Program-made: the position numbers and the translations under genes
Part shown: piece after piece, positions 6,736 through 6,963 of the stretch
Layout of the letters: each line of letters opens with the position of its first letter
Numbering within the stretch: position 1 is the first letter of the stretch
Assembly: GCA_017881765.1 (NCBI GenBank)
Contig: JADGQN010000254.1
Location: forward strand, 1 to 6,963
Source of the DNA: Syntrophobacterales bacterium
GTDB lineage: Bacteria; Desulfobacterota; Syntrophorhabdia; Syntrophorhabdales; WCHB1-27
Direction: 5' to 3'
DNA: 6,963 bases
Notes under the pieces: generated by a model
What the model was told of the DNA's origin: nothing
What the model saw: the letters and a program-made list of their open reading frames with translations, nothing else
Databases searched by the model: none

Positions 6736-6963
6736 ATGAATAAAACAGGATATGAGATTGGGATGGTCGGCCTGGGGGTAATGGGACGCAACCTGCTGCT
6801 CAACATGGCGGACAACGGTTATTCGGTGGCCGGTTATGACGTGGATATGGCGAAGGTTGAAGCGCTGCGACGAGAAGCGGAGCACCGCGATATCCGGGGT
6901 GCCGAAAATCTTACGGAATTTGCCTCCATGTTGCGCAGTCCCCGGGCGGTGATGATGCTGGTC
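6736..6963 (+). CDS. gnd: 6-phosphogluconate dehydrogenase, decarboxylating (3' end cut off)
   Basis: This enzyme oxidises and decarboxylates 6-phosphogluconate to ribulose 5-phosphate with reduction of NAD(P)+, the third step of the oxidative pentose phosphate pathway in the cytoplasm. Only 76 codons are in the window, with the frame open to the last base. The start reads MNKTGYEIGMVGLGVMGRNL, followed by LLNMADNGYSVAGYDVD. GLGVMGRNL (residues 12-20) is the dinucleotide-binding loop of the Rossmann fold and, with the following LNMADNGY, is typical of 6PGDH rather than of the shorter beta-hydroxyacid dehydrogenases. Residues 60-76 end in RSPRAVMMLV, where the family has the LKKPRRIMLLV segment. 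Whether it is the long NADP form or the shorter NAD form cannot be decided, because the C-terminal domain is missing. Asp35 at the end of the second strand is a feature to check for NAD preference. Confidence 0.92.
   Translation, partial: MNKTGYEIGMVGLGVMGRNLLLNMADNGYSVAGYDVDMAKVEALRREAEHRDIRGAENLTEFASMLRSPRAVMMLV

Overview
The window covers the distal half of a bacterial complex I (NADH:quinone oxidoreductase, nuo) operon, followed by a small phosphatase-like gene and the first 76 codons of a 6-phosphogluconate dehydrogenase gene. All genes are on the + strand. By eye the DNA is moderately GC-rich, and the Nuo proteins resemble the E. coli-type subunits closely in motifs and length. This points to a Gram-negative bacterium, possibly a Desulfobacterota-like lineage, which is inference only because nothing here fixes the taxon.

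Bases 2-5726 hold nuoJ (5' end cut by the window edge), nuoK, nuoL, nuoM and nuoN, packed with overlaps or gaps of 1 to 4 bases. Together they encode most of the proton-pumping membrane arm. The charged channel residues I could locate in NuoK, L, M and N are all present, so the pump looks functional. The one departure from the family is the 3' end of nuoJ, where a palindrome-rich, repeat-like segment (about 431-549) is translated as an extra hydrophilic tail.

Bases 5727-5932 are intergenic. They hold a plain hairpin and then a 125-bp element bounded by perfect 12-bp inverted repeats, which ends just before the strong ribosome-binding site of a 207-residue HAD-family hydrolase gene (5933-6556). 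Bases 6557-6735 hold a second, different repeat whose four stems abut like a cloverleaf, followed by the ribosome-binding site and start of gnd (6736 to the window end).

The coding content is ordinary central metabolism: respiratory proton pumping, then a probable phosphatase and an oxidative pentose phosphate pathway enzyme. I see no defence system, CRISPR array, transposase or other novel multigene system. What deserves a second look is the set of three unrelated palindromic repeat elements at gene ends, one of them read through as protein.
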